From contig DATATI010000074.1 of the NCBI GenBank assembly GCA_036268875.1, positions 62,001-126,000 on the forward strand: a stretch of 64,000 nt of DNA, in the 5' to 3' direction. Positions 1-8,841 of the stretch are shown here, piece after piece (the stretch's first letter is position 1; each line of letters begins with the position of its first letter). Under the pieces are notes generated by a model. The model saw only the letters and a list, made by a program, of their open reading frames with translations. It did not search any database and was not told the DNA's origin. The position numbers and the translations under genes are program-made. The stretch comes from Polyangia bacterium. Lineage in GTDB: Bacteria; Myxococcota_A; Polyangia; Fen-1088.

Positions 1-1
1 G

Positions 2-964
2 GGTGATCGCATCACGCTGGAACGCAACGATACGTACTGGGATCAACCGGCGCGCACGCAGTACCTGGTCTTGCTAGCCATGCCCGACGCCCGCCAGCGC
101 ATGCAGGCGCTGGAGTCGGGCGCCGCCGACATCATTCAACAGCTGGATCCCGATGACTTGCCGCTGGTGCGCCTGCACCCGGATCTGCGGCTTGAGACGG
201 CGCCGGCCGCGCTGGTCTCGTACCTGGCGATGAACACCCAGCGCCGCCCGCTGAACGACAACCGCCTGCGCCGGGCCATCGCCCACGCCATCCGCCGCGA
301 GGCGCTGGTCAAGCTGGTCTATCAAGAGCTGGGCATTCCCGCCGTCGGTCCGCTGCCGCCGAACGTGTGGGGCGCGCGTTCGGACGTGGTGACCTATCCG
401 TATGATCCCGTCCGCGCGCGCAAACTGCTGGCCGAGGTCATGCCGACCGGATTTCACGGCCCGCCGCTGAAACTGTACGCGCCGGCGGTGGCGCGCCCAT
501 ACATGCCCGCGCCCGAACGGGTGGCCAGCATCATCAAGAATTGCCTGCAAGAGGTCGGCATCCCGGTCGAGGTGATCCTGGCCGATCCCGCCGAACACCA
601 GCGCGCGCTGTGGGCCGGCGAGCATGATCTGGCCTTGCACGGCTGGTTCAACGAGAACGGCGACCCCGACAATTTCTTGTATACGCTGCTGGATTCGGAC
701 AACACCACCGGATCGCGTCCGTCGAACATCGCCTTTTACAACAGCGGCTGGTTCCACGACGTCATCGGCGTGGCCCAGCGGACCACCGACCGCACCGAAC
801 GCGAACGGCTGTACTGGCAGGCGCAGGCCATCCTGGCCGCTGACGTGCCGTGGGTGCCGCTGGCGCATTCGAAGGTTGTCTTCGCCGCGCGCAGCTCCAT
901 CACGGGACTGGTGGTGCAGCCGTCGGCGATCGGTCTTTATCGCTGGGCGGAGCGAGCGCGATGA
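2..964 (+). CDS. ABC-type solute-binding protein, family 5 (peptide/nickel type), C-terminal part
   Basis: The reading frame is open from base 2 and runs off the left edge, so the N-terminus and any signal peptide are missing. The visible ~320 residues match the C-terminal two thirds of family-5 periplasmic binding proteins: the stretch MNTQRRPLND followed by an Arg-rich helix with AIAHAIRREAL is the family's typical 'NT..PL.D.R.R.AI..AI.R' segment, and NENGDPDNFLY resembles the usual late lobe motif. The family binds oligopeptides or other small ligands outside the inner membrane, normally for an ABC importer. Here the stop codon overlaps the start of a histidine kinase gene (ATGA at 961-964), so a ligand-sensing role for that kinase is a reasonable inference. 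The ligand cannot be read from the sequence. Confidence 0.85.
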   Translation, partial: GDRITLERNDTYWDQPARTQYLVLLAMPDARQRMQALESGAADIIQQLDPDDLPLVRLHPDLRLETAPAALVSYLAMNTQRRPLNDNRLRRAIAHAIRREALVKLVYQELGIPAVGPLPPNVWGARSDVVTYPYDPVRARKLLAEVMPTGFHGPPLKLYAPAVARPYMPAPERVASIIKNCLQEVGIPVEVILADPAEHQRALWAGEHDLALHGWFNENGDPDNFLYTLLDSDNTTGSRPSNIAFYNSGWFHDVIGVAQRTTDRTERERLYWQAQAILAADVPWVPLAHSKVVFAARSSITGLVVQPSAIGLYRWAERAR

Positions 965-3900
965 AAAACCGACGCGGCGACGGCGACGGCACTCCCGAAC
1001 GCGATCGCGATCGCGAGACCCTGCGCGACATCAGCCCGGTGGTGGGGACGGGCGTGCCGGACGCGCAGGCCCGATCGCAGACGCCGCTGGCGGGTACGCC
1101 GGCCGCGTACAGCAAGCCGGGACGATCGAACCCCAACATGCGCGCCTCGGGCCTTTACCGGCTCTCGGGCATTTTCCTGCCGGTGCGCGCGCAGGCCTCG
1201 GCGTCGTCGTTCACGGCGCTGGCGCCCATGCGCCGCCGCGGGCTGCGCCGGCGCATCTCGGCCATTCTGATCGTCGCGACGCTGAGTCCGGTGATCGCCG
1301 TGTCGGCGGTGGCCATCGCGTTGATTTTCTCCAGCGTCGAACAAGGCATCGCCTTCGAGGCCATCCGCGGCTTGCAGGTGGCGCGAGGGTTGTTCCTGCA
1401 GCAGGTGCAGACGGTGGCCCGACGAGCGGCCAACGTGTCGGTGGATCCGCCGCTGCTGCACGCGATGGGTGGAAAACCCGGTGACGTGCGCGACCGCTTG
1501 GCCCAACTTTCTGACGCTGGTGTGCCGGTGCAACTGGAGGTGACCGACGCCGTCGGGCGAGTGATGGCGCGTTGCTCGCAGGGGGTGTGCTCCGACGTGG
1601 CGGCGGAGGCAGCGAAGTCGCGCGGTGTGCCGGTGGCGCGTTCGCCGCTGGTGGTGCGCGCGCTGTCTTACGAACGCACGGTCAGCATCGAATCGCTGGG
1701 CGATCGCCTGGTGGTGCGGGCGGCGCAGCCGCTGGTCGATCCGGCGTTGCGCATTCTGGGCGTGGCGGTGGTGTCGCTGAGCGTGGACGGTCCGATGACC
1801 GATCGCTTGAAGGCGTCGCTGGGGGCAGGGCGCGAGCTGGTCATCTACCGCGACGTCGAACCCAGTGCGTCGACGTTCATGGCTTCCACCGGGGCGCGGC
1901 TGCCGCCGCCGGCGGTGCCTCCGGAAGTCTTGACCAAAGATCTTTCGACGCTGGTCCCGGTGGTGCCGCTGGAGATCGGCGGCCATTCGTACTCGGTGGC
2001 CTTCGGGCAACTGCAAGACGTCAACGCGCAGCGGGTGGGTCTTCTGGGCGTGGCCATCGATCGCGAACCTTTGGCCGCGGCCCGGCGGCGGGCCAGCACG
2101 ACGCTGTTTTTGGGCGCGCTGTTGGCGCTGCTGCTGGCGATCGGCCTTGGTGATCAGCTGGCGCGGCGCCTGACCAAGCCGCTGCAGAATCTGCACGCCG
2201 GCGCGCTGTCGGTGGCCCGCGGCGATCTGGACACGCAGATCGCCGTCGACAGCGACGACGAGATCGGTGACGTGGCCGAAGCCTTCCGCGTGATGACCCG
2301 CAGCCTGAAAGAAAATCAAGAAGGCCTGGCGGCGCGCGTGCGCGAGCTCGTCACCGTGCACCAGGTGGGCCGGGCGATAAGCTCGGTGGTCGATCTGGAT
2401 CGGGTGCTGCGGTCGGTGGTCAGCGAGGCGCTGTCGGTGTTGCACGGCAAGACGGCGGCGCTGGCGCTGTCGATCGACGGCCCAAAGAAAAAATTCGTGG
2501 TGCGCGCCGTGGCCGGCGAGACGGTGGGCCGCCTGCTGGCGCCGGTGGCCGATGTGGTGGCGGCCCTGGGGCACCCGCGCCGAACGCCGTCGGTGGGCGC
2601 CGATCCGCAGCTGATGGATGTGGCCAAGGCGGCGGGGCTAACCGGGCCGCTCATCGCCGCTCCGCTGGCCTTGAAGGAACGGATCGTCGGCGTGTTGATG
2701 GTCGGACGTTTGCACGACGATCCCTTCGCCGAGGCCGACCTGCGCTTGCTGGTGACGTTTGCCGATCAGACCGCAACGGCGATCGAGAACGCGCGCCTTT
2801 ACGCCGAGGTGCGGGCCTTCTCGGAGAATCTGGAGCAAAAAGTTCGCGACCGCACCGCACAGCTGGAGAAGGCCAAGGCGGAGATCGAACGAACGTTGCA
2901 AGAGCTGGGCACGGCGCAAGGACACCTGATCCATTCGGAGCGCATGGCCGGCCTCGGTATGTTGGTGGCCGGCATCGCCCACGAAGTGAACTCGCCGGCG
3001 GCGGCGGTGCAGGGCTTGGTCGACGCGCTGTCAGCGACGGTGCGTCGGCTGGGACAATGCGCGGCCGATCTGTTTCGGCTGGGGCTGCCGCCCGAATCGG
3101 TGCAGGCGTACTTTGCCATCATCGATGGTCTTCTGCCTGAGATGGAGACGGCGCCGCTGTCGTCGACGTTGGAGTCGCGCCAACGCTTGCGTCGCATGAA
3201 GGTCGTGCTGGAACACGTTCCGGGCTCGGACGCCGCCGCTGCGATGCTGGCTGAACTGGGCGAGATGGGCGAGGGCCTCACCGGCCGCTTGGTCGAGCTG
3301 GCTGACGGAAGGGACCTGGCGCCGCTGGCAGGCTACCTGCGCGAGATCGCCTTCCTGGCCCGCACATCGGGGACCATCCGGTCGGCGATCGGGGCCATTC
3401 GCCGCATCGTCGGCGCCCTGAAACGATACTCCCGTCTGGACGAAGCACCGCTGGAGCGCGTCGATGTTCATGCCGGCCTTGAAGACACGCTGGTAATCCT
3501 CCAGCACCAGTTGAAGTCCGGTGAGAACGGGATTAATGTGAAGCGGTCATACGGAAAAATTCCTCATATATCTGCTTATGTAGGTGAACTGAACCAGGTG
3601 TGGACGAATCTCATCCACAACGCGGTCCAGGCGATGGGGGGCAGTGGGACGTTGGTGATTGAGACGACGGTTGAGGACGGGGACGTGCAAGTGGCCATAC
3701 AGGATTCGGGCCCAGGGATTCCAGACGATGTCGCGTCACGAATCTTCGAGCCTTTCTTCACGACCAAGGGCAAGGGCGAAGGGACCGGGCTGGGATTGGC
3801 GATTGCCTCGCGCATCGTCGAAAAGCACGGTGGCCGCATCCGTGTGACCAGTGAACCGGGAAGAACGCGCTTTGAAGTGCGTCTCCCTATTGAAGGCCCG

Positions 3901-3993
3901 CTGGCCACGCCCGCTCCCCTCATGTATGCGCTGACCACGCCACCGCTTGGGTTGTTGCCGACCGCGAAATCAAGCGGCGGGGAGAAGATTTGA
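961..3993 (+). CDS. Membrane sensor histidine kinase (sensor loop, HAMP, GAF, HisKA-HATPase)
   Basis: This 1010-residue protein starts at the ATG that overlaps the previous stop; a longer frame upstream lies inside the binding-protein gene and is rejected. It has a long Arg-rich cytoplasmic N-terminus, TM1 at about 99-123, an extracytoplasmic region to about 380, TM2 at about 381-396, then HAMP (397-450), GAF (460-610) and a coiled coil. The kinase core has the phospho-acceptor H674 in AGIAHEVNSP, an N-box with N883/N887 (NLIHNAVQAM), a G1 box DSGPGIP near 916 and a G2 box GTGLGLA near 941. About 200 residues separate the H box from the N box, which is long. The downstream receiver-GGDEF gene overlaps its stop and is the obvious partner. 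Codon use around 3510-3720 is distinctly less GC-rich than the flanks. Confidence 0.93.
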   Translation: MKNRRGDGDGTPERDRDRETLRDISPVVGTGVPDAQARSQTPLAGTPAAYSKPGRSNPNMRASGLYRLSGIFLPVRAQASASSFTALAPMRRRGLRRRISAILIVATLSPVIAVSAVAIALIFSSVEQGIAFEAIRGLQVARGLFLQQVQTVARRAANVSVDPPLLHAMGGKPGDVRDRLAQLSDAGVPVQLEVTDAVGRVMARCSQGVCSDVAAEAAKSRGVPVARSPLVVRALSYERTVSIESLGDRLVVRAAQPLVDPALRILGVAVVSLSVDGPMTDRLKASLGAGRELVIYRDVEPSASTFMASTGARLPPPAVPPEVLTKDLSTLVPVVPLEIGGHSYSVAFGQLQDVNAQRVGLLGVAIDREPLAAARRRASTTLFLGALLALLLAIGLGDQLARRLTKPLQNLHAGALSVARGDLDTQIAVDSDDEIGDVAEAFRVMTRSLKENQEGLAARVRELVTVHQVGRAISSVVDLDRVLRSVVSEALSVLHGKTAALALSIDGPKKKFVVRAVAGETVGRLLAPVADVVAALGHPRRTPSVGADPQLMDVAKAAGLTGPLIAAPLALKERIVGVLMVGRLHDDPFAEADLRLLVTFADQTATAIENARLYAEVRAFSENLEQKVRDRTAQLEKAKAEIERTLQELGTAQGHLIHSERMAGLGMLVAGIAHEVNSPAAAVQGLVDALSATVRRLGQCAADLFRLGLPPESVQAYFAIIDGLLPEMETAPLSSTLESRQRLRRMKVVLEHVPGSDAAAAMLAELGEMGEGLTGRLVELADGRDLAPLAGYLREIAFLARTSGTIRSAIGAIRRIVGALKRYSRLDEAPLERVDVHAGLEDTLVILQHQLKSGENGINVKRSYGKIPHISAYVGELNQVWTNLIHNAVQAMGGSGTLVIETTVEDGDVQVAIQDSGPGIPDDVASRIFEPFFTTKGKGEGTGLGLAIASRIVEKHGGRIRVTSEPGRTRFEVRLPIEGPLATPAPLMYALTTPPLGLLPTAKSSGGEKI

Positions 3994-5039
3994 CGCCCAC
4001 CTCGGTCTTGCGCGAGCACATCCTGTGCGTCGACGACGAAGAGGGCATCTTGGCCGCCCTGCGCCAGCAGCTTTCGGCGCGGTTCGGCGGCGAGTGCGAC
4101 ATCGCGGTGGCGAAGAACGCGCGCGAGGCGCTGGAGCTGATCGACGACCTGCAAAACGACGGCGAGCAGGTGGCGGTGGTCATCGCGGACCAGATCATGC
4201 CGGGTATGAAAGGCGTCGAGCTGCTGGAAGAGGTGCACCGACGCAGCCCGAAGACGGTGAAGATCCTGCTGACGGGGCAAGCCGGCCTGGATGCCGTGGT
4301 GTACGCCATCAACCGCGCCGGTCTTGATCAATACATACCCAAGCCGTGGGACGAGCCGGACTTGCGCCTGACCATTCAGACTCTGCTGTCGAAGTTTCGG
4401 TTGGAGCGCGAACGGCAAGAGCTGTTGTTGGAGCTACAAAGCAAGAACGCTGAGCTTGCCAACCTGAACGAGTCGCTGGAAGAAAAAGTCGCCGCTCGCA
4501 CGCGTGAGCTGGAAGCGGTGAACTCTCGCCTGTCCGAGCTGGCCATCACCGACGGATTGACCGGCATCTACAACCATCGCCACTTTCGCGAACGCCTCTC
4601 GCTGGAGATGGAGCGCAGCAACCGCACCGGGCTGCCGTTGTCGGTGCTGATGATCGACGTCGACCATTTCAAGATCTACAACGACCGCCACGGCCATCTG
4701 GCCGGCGACAATGCTTTGCGCGGGGTCTCGAAGATCCTGCAGCACGGCCGGCGGGCCAATGACGTGGTTGCCCGCTACGGCGGCGAGGAGTTCGGGATCA
4801 TTCTGCTGGACGTGGGCAAGGCCGCCGCCCGCGAGGTGGCCGAACGCATCTGTGCCCACGTGGCGGAGTTCCCTTTCGAGTTCGGCACCAGCCAACCGGT
4901 CGGCCGCCTGACCATCTCCGTCGGTGTGGCGGCCTTCCCCGACGACGGCGCCGAACCGGCCGTGGTGCTGGCCGCCGCCGACCGCGCGCTGTTCGCCGCC
5001 AAGAACGGCGGCCGTAACACCGTGCGCATCGCCGAATAG
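3990..5039 (+). CDS. Response regulator with diguanylate cyclase output (REC-coiled coil-GGDEF)
   Basis: This 349-residue protein starts at a TTG that overlaps the kinase stop codon (TTGA). The receiver domain (about 10-130) has the acidic pair D15/D16, the phospho-acceptor D67 in IADQIMPGM, T95 and K118 (PKPW). A helical linker (about 135-185) leads to a GGDEF domain with the metal-binding segment MIDVDHFK and the active-site motif GGEEF at 264-268. An RxxD inhibitory site (R255-D258) lies exactly five residues before GGEEF, so both catalysis and product inhibition by c-di-GMP look intact. The architecture is that of WspR/PleD-like regulators: phosphorylation by the upstream kinase should promote dimerisation and c-di-GMP synthesis. 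A possible c-di-GMP reader in this window is the PilZ protein at 60.1 kb, although its binding motif is imperfect. Confidence 0.95.
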   Translation: MTPTSVLREHILCVDDEEGILAALRQQLSARFGGECDIAVAKNAREALELIDDLQNDGEQVAVVIADQIMPGMKGVELLEEVHRRSPKTVKILLTGQAGLDAVVYAINRAGLDQYIPKPWDEPDLRLTIQTLLSKFRLERERQELLLELQSKNAELANLNESLEEKVAARTRELEAVNSRLSELAITDGLTGIYNHRHFRERLSLEMERSNRTGLPLSVLMIDVDHFKIYNDRHGHLAGDNALRGVSKILQHGRRANDVVARYGGEEFGIILLDVGKAAAREVAERICAHVAEFPFEFGTSQPVGRLTISVGVAAFPDDGAEPAVVLAAADRALFAAKNGGRNTVRIAE

Positions 5040-5045
5040 GCTTTG

Positions 5046-5071
5046 GCGGCCGCGGCGAAAAATTCGGCCGC
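5046..5071 (+). terminator. Stem-loop after the diguanylate cyclase gene
   Basis: A perfect 7-bp inverted repeat, GCGGCCG (5046-5052) and CGGCCGC (5065-5071), encloses a 12-base loop rich in A. It lies 7 bases after the cyclase stop and 29 bases before gpsA. There is no T-run after it, so it is a weak candidate for intrinsic termination and may only be an mRNA hairpin. Confidence 0.25.
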
Positions 5072-5100
5072 GCTGACCGAAGCGGCTTAGTCTTCCGCGC

Positions 5101-6105
5101 ATGAAGATCGCGGTCCTGGGTGGCGGCGCGTGGGGTTCGGTGCTGGCGAGCATGCTGGCCGAACCGCAACGCGACACCCAGCACGACGTCGCGTTGTGGG
5201 AAAGCGATCCGACGGCGGCGCGGGCGCTGGAAACCGATCGCCGTGGCCCGCGCAGCCTGCCTGGGCACACGCTGCCGCCGAACGTCGCCGTGACTGCCCA
5301 GCTCGCCACCGCCGTCAGCGGCTGCGCGCTGCTGGTGGTGGCGGTGCCGTCCGAGACGGCTCGCGCCACGCTGGCGGCGGCGCGGGCGAAACTACCGTCG
5401 CCGGTGACCGTCGTCTGCGCGTCAAAGGGCCTTGAAGCGGGAACCGCCGCCACGATGGATCGGGTCATCGAAGAATCGCTGCCCGGCGCGGCGGTGGTGC
5501 TGCTGTCGGGGCCGACGTTCGCCCAGGAGATCGCCCGCGGTCTGCCCGCCGCGGTGGTGGCGGCGTCGCGCGATCGCGCCGCCGCCGAACTGGCGCGCGC
5601 TTGTTTCGGCAACGAACGCTTTCGCGTCTACACCAGCGACGACGTGGTCGGCGTCGCCGTCGGCGGGGCGCTGAAGAACGTCATCGCCATCGCCGTCGGT
5701 TGCTGCGACGGCTTCGGCTTCGGCAACAACGCCCGCGCCGCGCTGATCACCCGCGGTCTGGCCGAGATGAGCCGGCTGGCCGCACGGCTGGGTGCCGATC
5801 CGCTGACGCTGGCTGGATTGGCCGGGCTTGGCGATCTGGTCCTCACCTGCACCGGCGAGCTGTCGCGCAACCGGCAGGTGGGCCTGGCGCTGGCCCGTGG
5901 CGAGGCGCTGCCGGCCATCCTGGCCAGCTTGGGTCATATCGCGGAAGGAATCGGCACCGCCGCCACCGCCCGCGCGCTGGCCGACCGCCTAGGCGTCGAC
6001 ATGCCCATCACGCGCTTGACCGCCGCGGTCCTGCACGACGGCAAACCGGCACGCCAGGTGGTGACCGAGCTTCTGTCGCGCGGCGCCGGCGCCGAACGTG
6101 GCTAG
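5101..6105 (+). CDS. gpsA: Glycerol-3-phosphate dehydrogenase [NAD(P)+]
   Basis: The cytosolic enzyme reduces dihydroxyacetone phosphate to sn-glycerol 3-phosphate, the backbone precursor of phospholipids. The 334 residues fit the family length. The N-terminal Rossmann motif reads VLGGGAWGSVLA (G7-G12). The conserved CASKG segment (K109), the catalytic Lys in GGALKNVIAI (K192) and the substrate-loop signature NNARAALITRGL are all present. The ATG at 5101 gives the exact N-terminus expected for GpsA (MKIAVLGGGAWG). It is separated by 61 bases from the cyclase gene and has no functional link to it that I can see. Confidence 0.97.
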   Translation: MKIAVLGGGAWGSVLASMLAEPQRDTQHDVALWESDPTAARALETDRRGPRSLPGHTLPPNVAVTAQLATAVSGCALLVVAVPSETARATLAAARAKLPSPVTVVCASKGLEAGTAATMDRVIEESLPGAAVVLLSGPTFAQEIARGLPAAVVAASRDRAAAELARACFGNERFRVYTSDDVVGVAVGGALKNVIAIAVGCCDGFGFGNNARAALITRGLAEMSRLAARLGADPLTLAGLAGLGDLVLTCTGELSRNRQVGLALARGEALPAILASLGHIAEGIGTAATARALADRLGVDMPITRLTAAVLHDGKPARQVVTELLSRGAGAERG

Positions 6106-6154
6106 GGTTTTCGTCAGACTCACGGTGAGAATTCGACAGCCCGGTGGTGATTGA

Positions 6155-6170
6155 CCGCCGAAGCCGGCGG
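6155..6170 (+). terminator. Short GC hairpin between gpsA and the next gene
   Basis: CCGCCG (6155-6160) and CGGCGG (6165-6170) form a 6-bp stem with a 4-base loop, followed by CGTTTCGC. The T content behind it is low, so termination is only a possibility. Confidence 0.2.
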
Positions 6171-6259
6171 CGTTTCGCGCCGCACCGCCTGGATCACGCC
6201 TTGCAAATTCAACTGGCGAGGCTCAATCAGCGGCGTCGGTGCGCCACGGAGGATCAAGC

Positions 6260-7102
6260 ATGTCTGACGGTAAGGGTCGGTGGTTGGCGACGGTGGTTGC
6301 GGCGGGGGCTGTGGCGGCGGTTGGCTGTGGCGAGGCGCAGGGCGATCTGGGCGGCATCCCCGCTGACCAGGCGCCGACAGCGATCGCCGAGACGGTGTGC
6401 GCGAAGGCCTACGACTGCTGTACGCCCACCCAGTTGATGGGCAACGATCTCGCTGGCACCGACGAAGCAACCTGCGAACAAAAGACCCACGACGCCTTCG
6501 CCAACAATCTGGCCCCGGTTCTGGCGTCGCAGGCGCGTTATCGCAGCGCCTACGACGGCGCCAAGTTGGGGGCATGCCTGGCATTCATCCGCGCCACCAA
6601 CGGTCACGACCTGGGCACCACCAATCATTTTTCAGGCATCCCGGGCTGCGACGCCTTCGTTCAGCCGCGCGTCGCCCTGGGTGGCGGCTGCACGTACGAC
6701 TGGGAGTGTCAGCAAGGCCAGTGCATCAAGAGCGCCGGGCAGATCGACGGCCTGTGCAAACCGCTCGACGCCGTCGGCGAAAGCTGCGACAGCAGCCAGT
6801 GCGCCGCCGACCTTATCTGTGATGGGCAAAGCAAGATCTGCGTGGCGCCGCTGGCGGACGGCGCGCCGTGCACGCGCGGCGATCTTTGCAGCAGCAGCAG
6901 CTGCAACGCCAGCACCGACGCCGACGCCGGCGCCACGACGATGGTCTGCGGGCCGCCCGATGGCGGCAGCTGTTTTTACTCCAGCGGTTGTTCGACCGGC
7001 GGACGTCCGCCGGCGGGATCGCTCTTCGCCGCGGCGATGCTGGCGTTGGTGGCGCGGCGACGGATCAAGCGCGCCGGCGACACAGCGCCGCCGCGCCGAT
7101 GA
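6260..7102 (+). CDS. Cys-rich lipoprotein with MYXO-CTERM-like tail
   Basis: This 280-residue protein of unknown function is predicted to be exported. The ATG at 6260 is preferred because a strong ribosome site (GGAGGA) ends 6 bases before it; an in-frame start at 6239 has none. The N-terminus is a lipoprotein signal with lipobox VGC (C23). A Cys-rich middle (patterns such as CQQGQC, CDSSQCAADLIC and CTRGDLCSSSSC) resembles the small disulphide-rich repeats common in myxobacterial surface proteins. The C-terminus has Gly/Cys, a short hydrophobic segment (AGSLFAAAMLALVA) and an Arg cluster (RRRIKR), the layout of MYXO-CTERM sorting signals. Its last 38 bases overlap the convergent ABC permease gene. 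Confidence 0.75.
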   Translation: MSDGKGRWLATVVAAGAVAAVGCGEAQGDLGGIPADQAPTAIAETVCAKAYDCCTPTQLMGNDLAGTDEATCEQKTHDAFANNLAPVLASQARYRSAYDGAKLGACLAFIRATNGHDLGTTNHFSGIPGCDAFVQPRVALGGGCTYDWECQQGQCIKSAGQIDGLCKPLDAVGESCDSSQCAADLICDGQSKICVAPLADGAPCTRGDLCSSSSCNASTDADAGATTMVCGPPDGGSCFYSSGCSTGGRPPAGSLFAAAMLALVARRRIKRAGDTAPPRR

Positions 7103-7874
7103 CCGCCAGCAAGGCGAACACCGCCACCACCGACAGATCCAGCGGCGCCGACGACGTGGCCGGCACCAAACCAGCGGGCACAACCGCGCCGTAGCATCCG
7201 CGGCGCACCGCCGACACGGCGTAGGTCATCGGATCGGCGGCCATCAAGACGCTGATCCAGCGGCTGCCGCCCGCCGGCGGGAACATCGCGCCCGACAGCA
7301 TCCACAGCGGGATCAAGGCGACGCTCATCAGCGCGTGATAGCCCTGCGTGGAGTCGATCCACCAGGCCATGGCAAACCCCAGCGCGCAAAAACCCACCGC
7401 CGCCAGCGCCAGCGCGCCGATCACCAGCGGCCAGTTGATGGCCAGCAAAGAGAATCCCGCCAGTGGCGACAGCAGCAGCAACGCCAATCCTTGCAGCATG
7501 GCGATGGCCACCCCTCCCAGCGTCTTGCCCAGCACCAAGGCGGTGCGCGACACCGGCGCCACTAATACGGCCTGCAGAAACCCGTGGTGCCGATCGTCGA
7601 TCAGCGAAATCGTCGAGAAAATCGCGGTAAAAAGCACCGTCAGCACGATGGTGCCGGGATAAAAATATTGCAGGTACGAAACTCCGCCCGCGCCCGCCAC
7701 GCGAAAGCTGCCGCCGAGACCTGCGCCCAGCACCGCCCACAAGATCAGCGGCTGCGCCAGCGAACCGACGACGCGACTGGGCTGGCGAAAAAACCGCCGC
7801 AGGTCACGTCCGACCAGCGCCGCCACGATGCGGCCGGCGACCGAGCGGGGCGGCGCAAACCCGGCAGCGCTCAC
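7065..7874 (-). CDS. ABC-2 type exporter permease
   Basis: A 269-residue integral membrane protein with about six hydrophobic helices and the ABC-2 layout: an N-terminal amphipathic segment (ALVGRDLRRFFRQPSRVV) before TM1 and the central 'SLIDDRHHGFLQAVLVAPVSR' type coupling helix region. It pairs with the ATPase gene immediately upstream, whose TGA overlaps this ATG (ATGA at 7871-7874). Because it is the last pair in an operon with the SCO protein and the CtaA-CtaB fusion, it may export a factor needed for oxidase or heme biogenesis. Its substrate is unknown. The 3' end overlaps the convergent lipoprotein gene. Confidence 0.88.
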   Translation of the reverse strand: MSAAGFAPPRSVAGRIVAALVGRDLRRFFRQPSRVVGSLAQPLILWAVLGAGLGGSFRVAGAGGVSYLQYFYPGTIVLTVLFTAIFSTISLIDDRHHGFLQAVLVAPVSRTALVLGKTLGGVAIAMLQGLALLLLSPLAGFSLLAINWPLVIGALALAAVGFCALGFAMAWWIDSTQGYHALMSVALIPLWMLSGAMFPPAGGSRWISVLMAADPMTYAVSAVRRGCYGAVVPAGLVPATSSAPLDLSVVAVFALLAVIGAAALCRRRA

Positions 7875-8839
7875 GACGTCAACCCCCGGCCGGTCAGCTT
7901 GGCGAACACGTCGGCCAGCGTGGGGCGAGCGGTGGCGATGCTGCTCAGGCGGCCGGGCGCGAACAGCTCGGCGATGCGCGGGATGATCTCCGGGCCGCCC
8001 GCCGCCTCGACCACCGCGACGTCGCCGACCACGCGCGCGGGCAGCTGCAGCCGTTGCGCGATGGTGGCGGCGATCTGTTCGGCGCCCTCGCCGCGCACGG
8101 TGATCACGTCGCCGGCCACGCTGCGGCGCAGTTCGTCGGGCGTGCCGGTGGCGCGGACGGCGCCTTGGTCAAGGATGGCGATGCGATCGCAATGCTCGGC
8201 CTCTTCCGCTTGGTGGGTGGTGACGACAAGGCTGGTGCCGCGGGTCTGCTTCAGCGCCAGCAATTCATCCCAGATGCGCCGCAGAGCCTCGGGGTCGACG
8301 CCGCGGCCGGGTTCGTCCAGCAGCAACAACGTCGGGTCGTGCAACAGCACGCGGGCGATCTCTATGCGCCGGCGCATGCCGCCCGAGTACGTCGCCGCCA
8401 GTTCGTCGGCTCGATCGCCAAGGTCCATCAAGCGCAACGCCTGGTCGATGCGCCCCGCCGCGCGCGCGCCCGGTAAACCGTACAGCGCGGCGCCCAGTTG
8501 CAGATTCTCGCGCCCGCTCAGCTTGAGGTCGATGCTGGGATCTTGAAACACCACGCCCAGGCGGGCGCGATAGCTGCGGCTGGTCGGTGACAGCGGCTGA
8601 CCGTCCCACTCGAATTTTCCTCCGTCGGCGGGGATCAAGCCGGACAGCACGCGAAAGGCGGTGGTCTTCCCAGCGCCATTCGGGCCCAAAAGGCCGAAGA
8701 TTTCGCCGGGCCGCACGTCGAAGGCGATGCCGTCCAGGGCCACGCGCGCGCCGAACCGCCGGCGCAGCTCAGCGACGCGCAGGCGCGGCGGTGAAGCAGC
8801 GGCGATGGCAAGGCCGGGGGCCAGCTCGGCGGCGCTCAT
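7871..8839 (-). CDS. ABC exporter ATP-binding protein
   Basis: A 322-residue ABC ATPase. The ATG at 8839 is chosen because the longer open frame upstream lies inside ctaA-ctaB. Walker A GPNGAGKTT, signature YSGGMRRRIEIARV, Walker B LLLLDEPGRGVDP and the H-loop (TTHQ) are intact. The C-terminal ~90 residues form the accessory domain usual for DRA/CcmA-type exporter ATPases. It starts 2 bases after the CtaA-CtaB stop and overlaps the permease start, so the three are co-translated. Confidence 0.93.
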   Translation of the reverse strand: MSAAELAPGLAIAAASPPRLRVAELRRRFGARVALDGIAFDVRPGEIFGLLGPNGAGKTTAFRVLSGLIPADGGKFEWDGQPLSPTSRSYRARLGVVFQDPSIDLKLSGRENLQLGAALYGLPGARAAGRIDQALRLMDLGDRADELAATYSGGMRRRIEIARVLLHDPTLLLLDEPGRGVDPEALRRIWDELLALKQTRGTSLVVTTHQAEEAEHCDRIAILDQGAVRATGTPDELRRSVAGDVITVRGEGAEQIAATIAQRLQLPARVVGDVAVVEAAGGPEIIPRIAELFAPGRLSSIATARPTLADVFAKLTGRGLTS

Positions 8840-8841
8840 GA

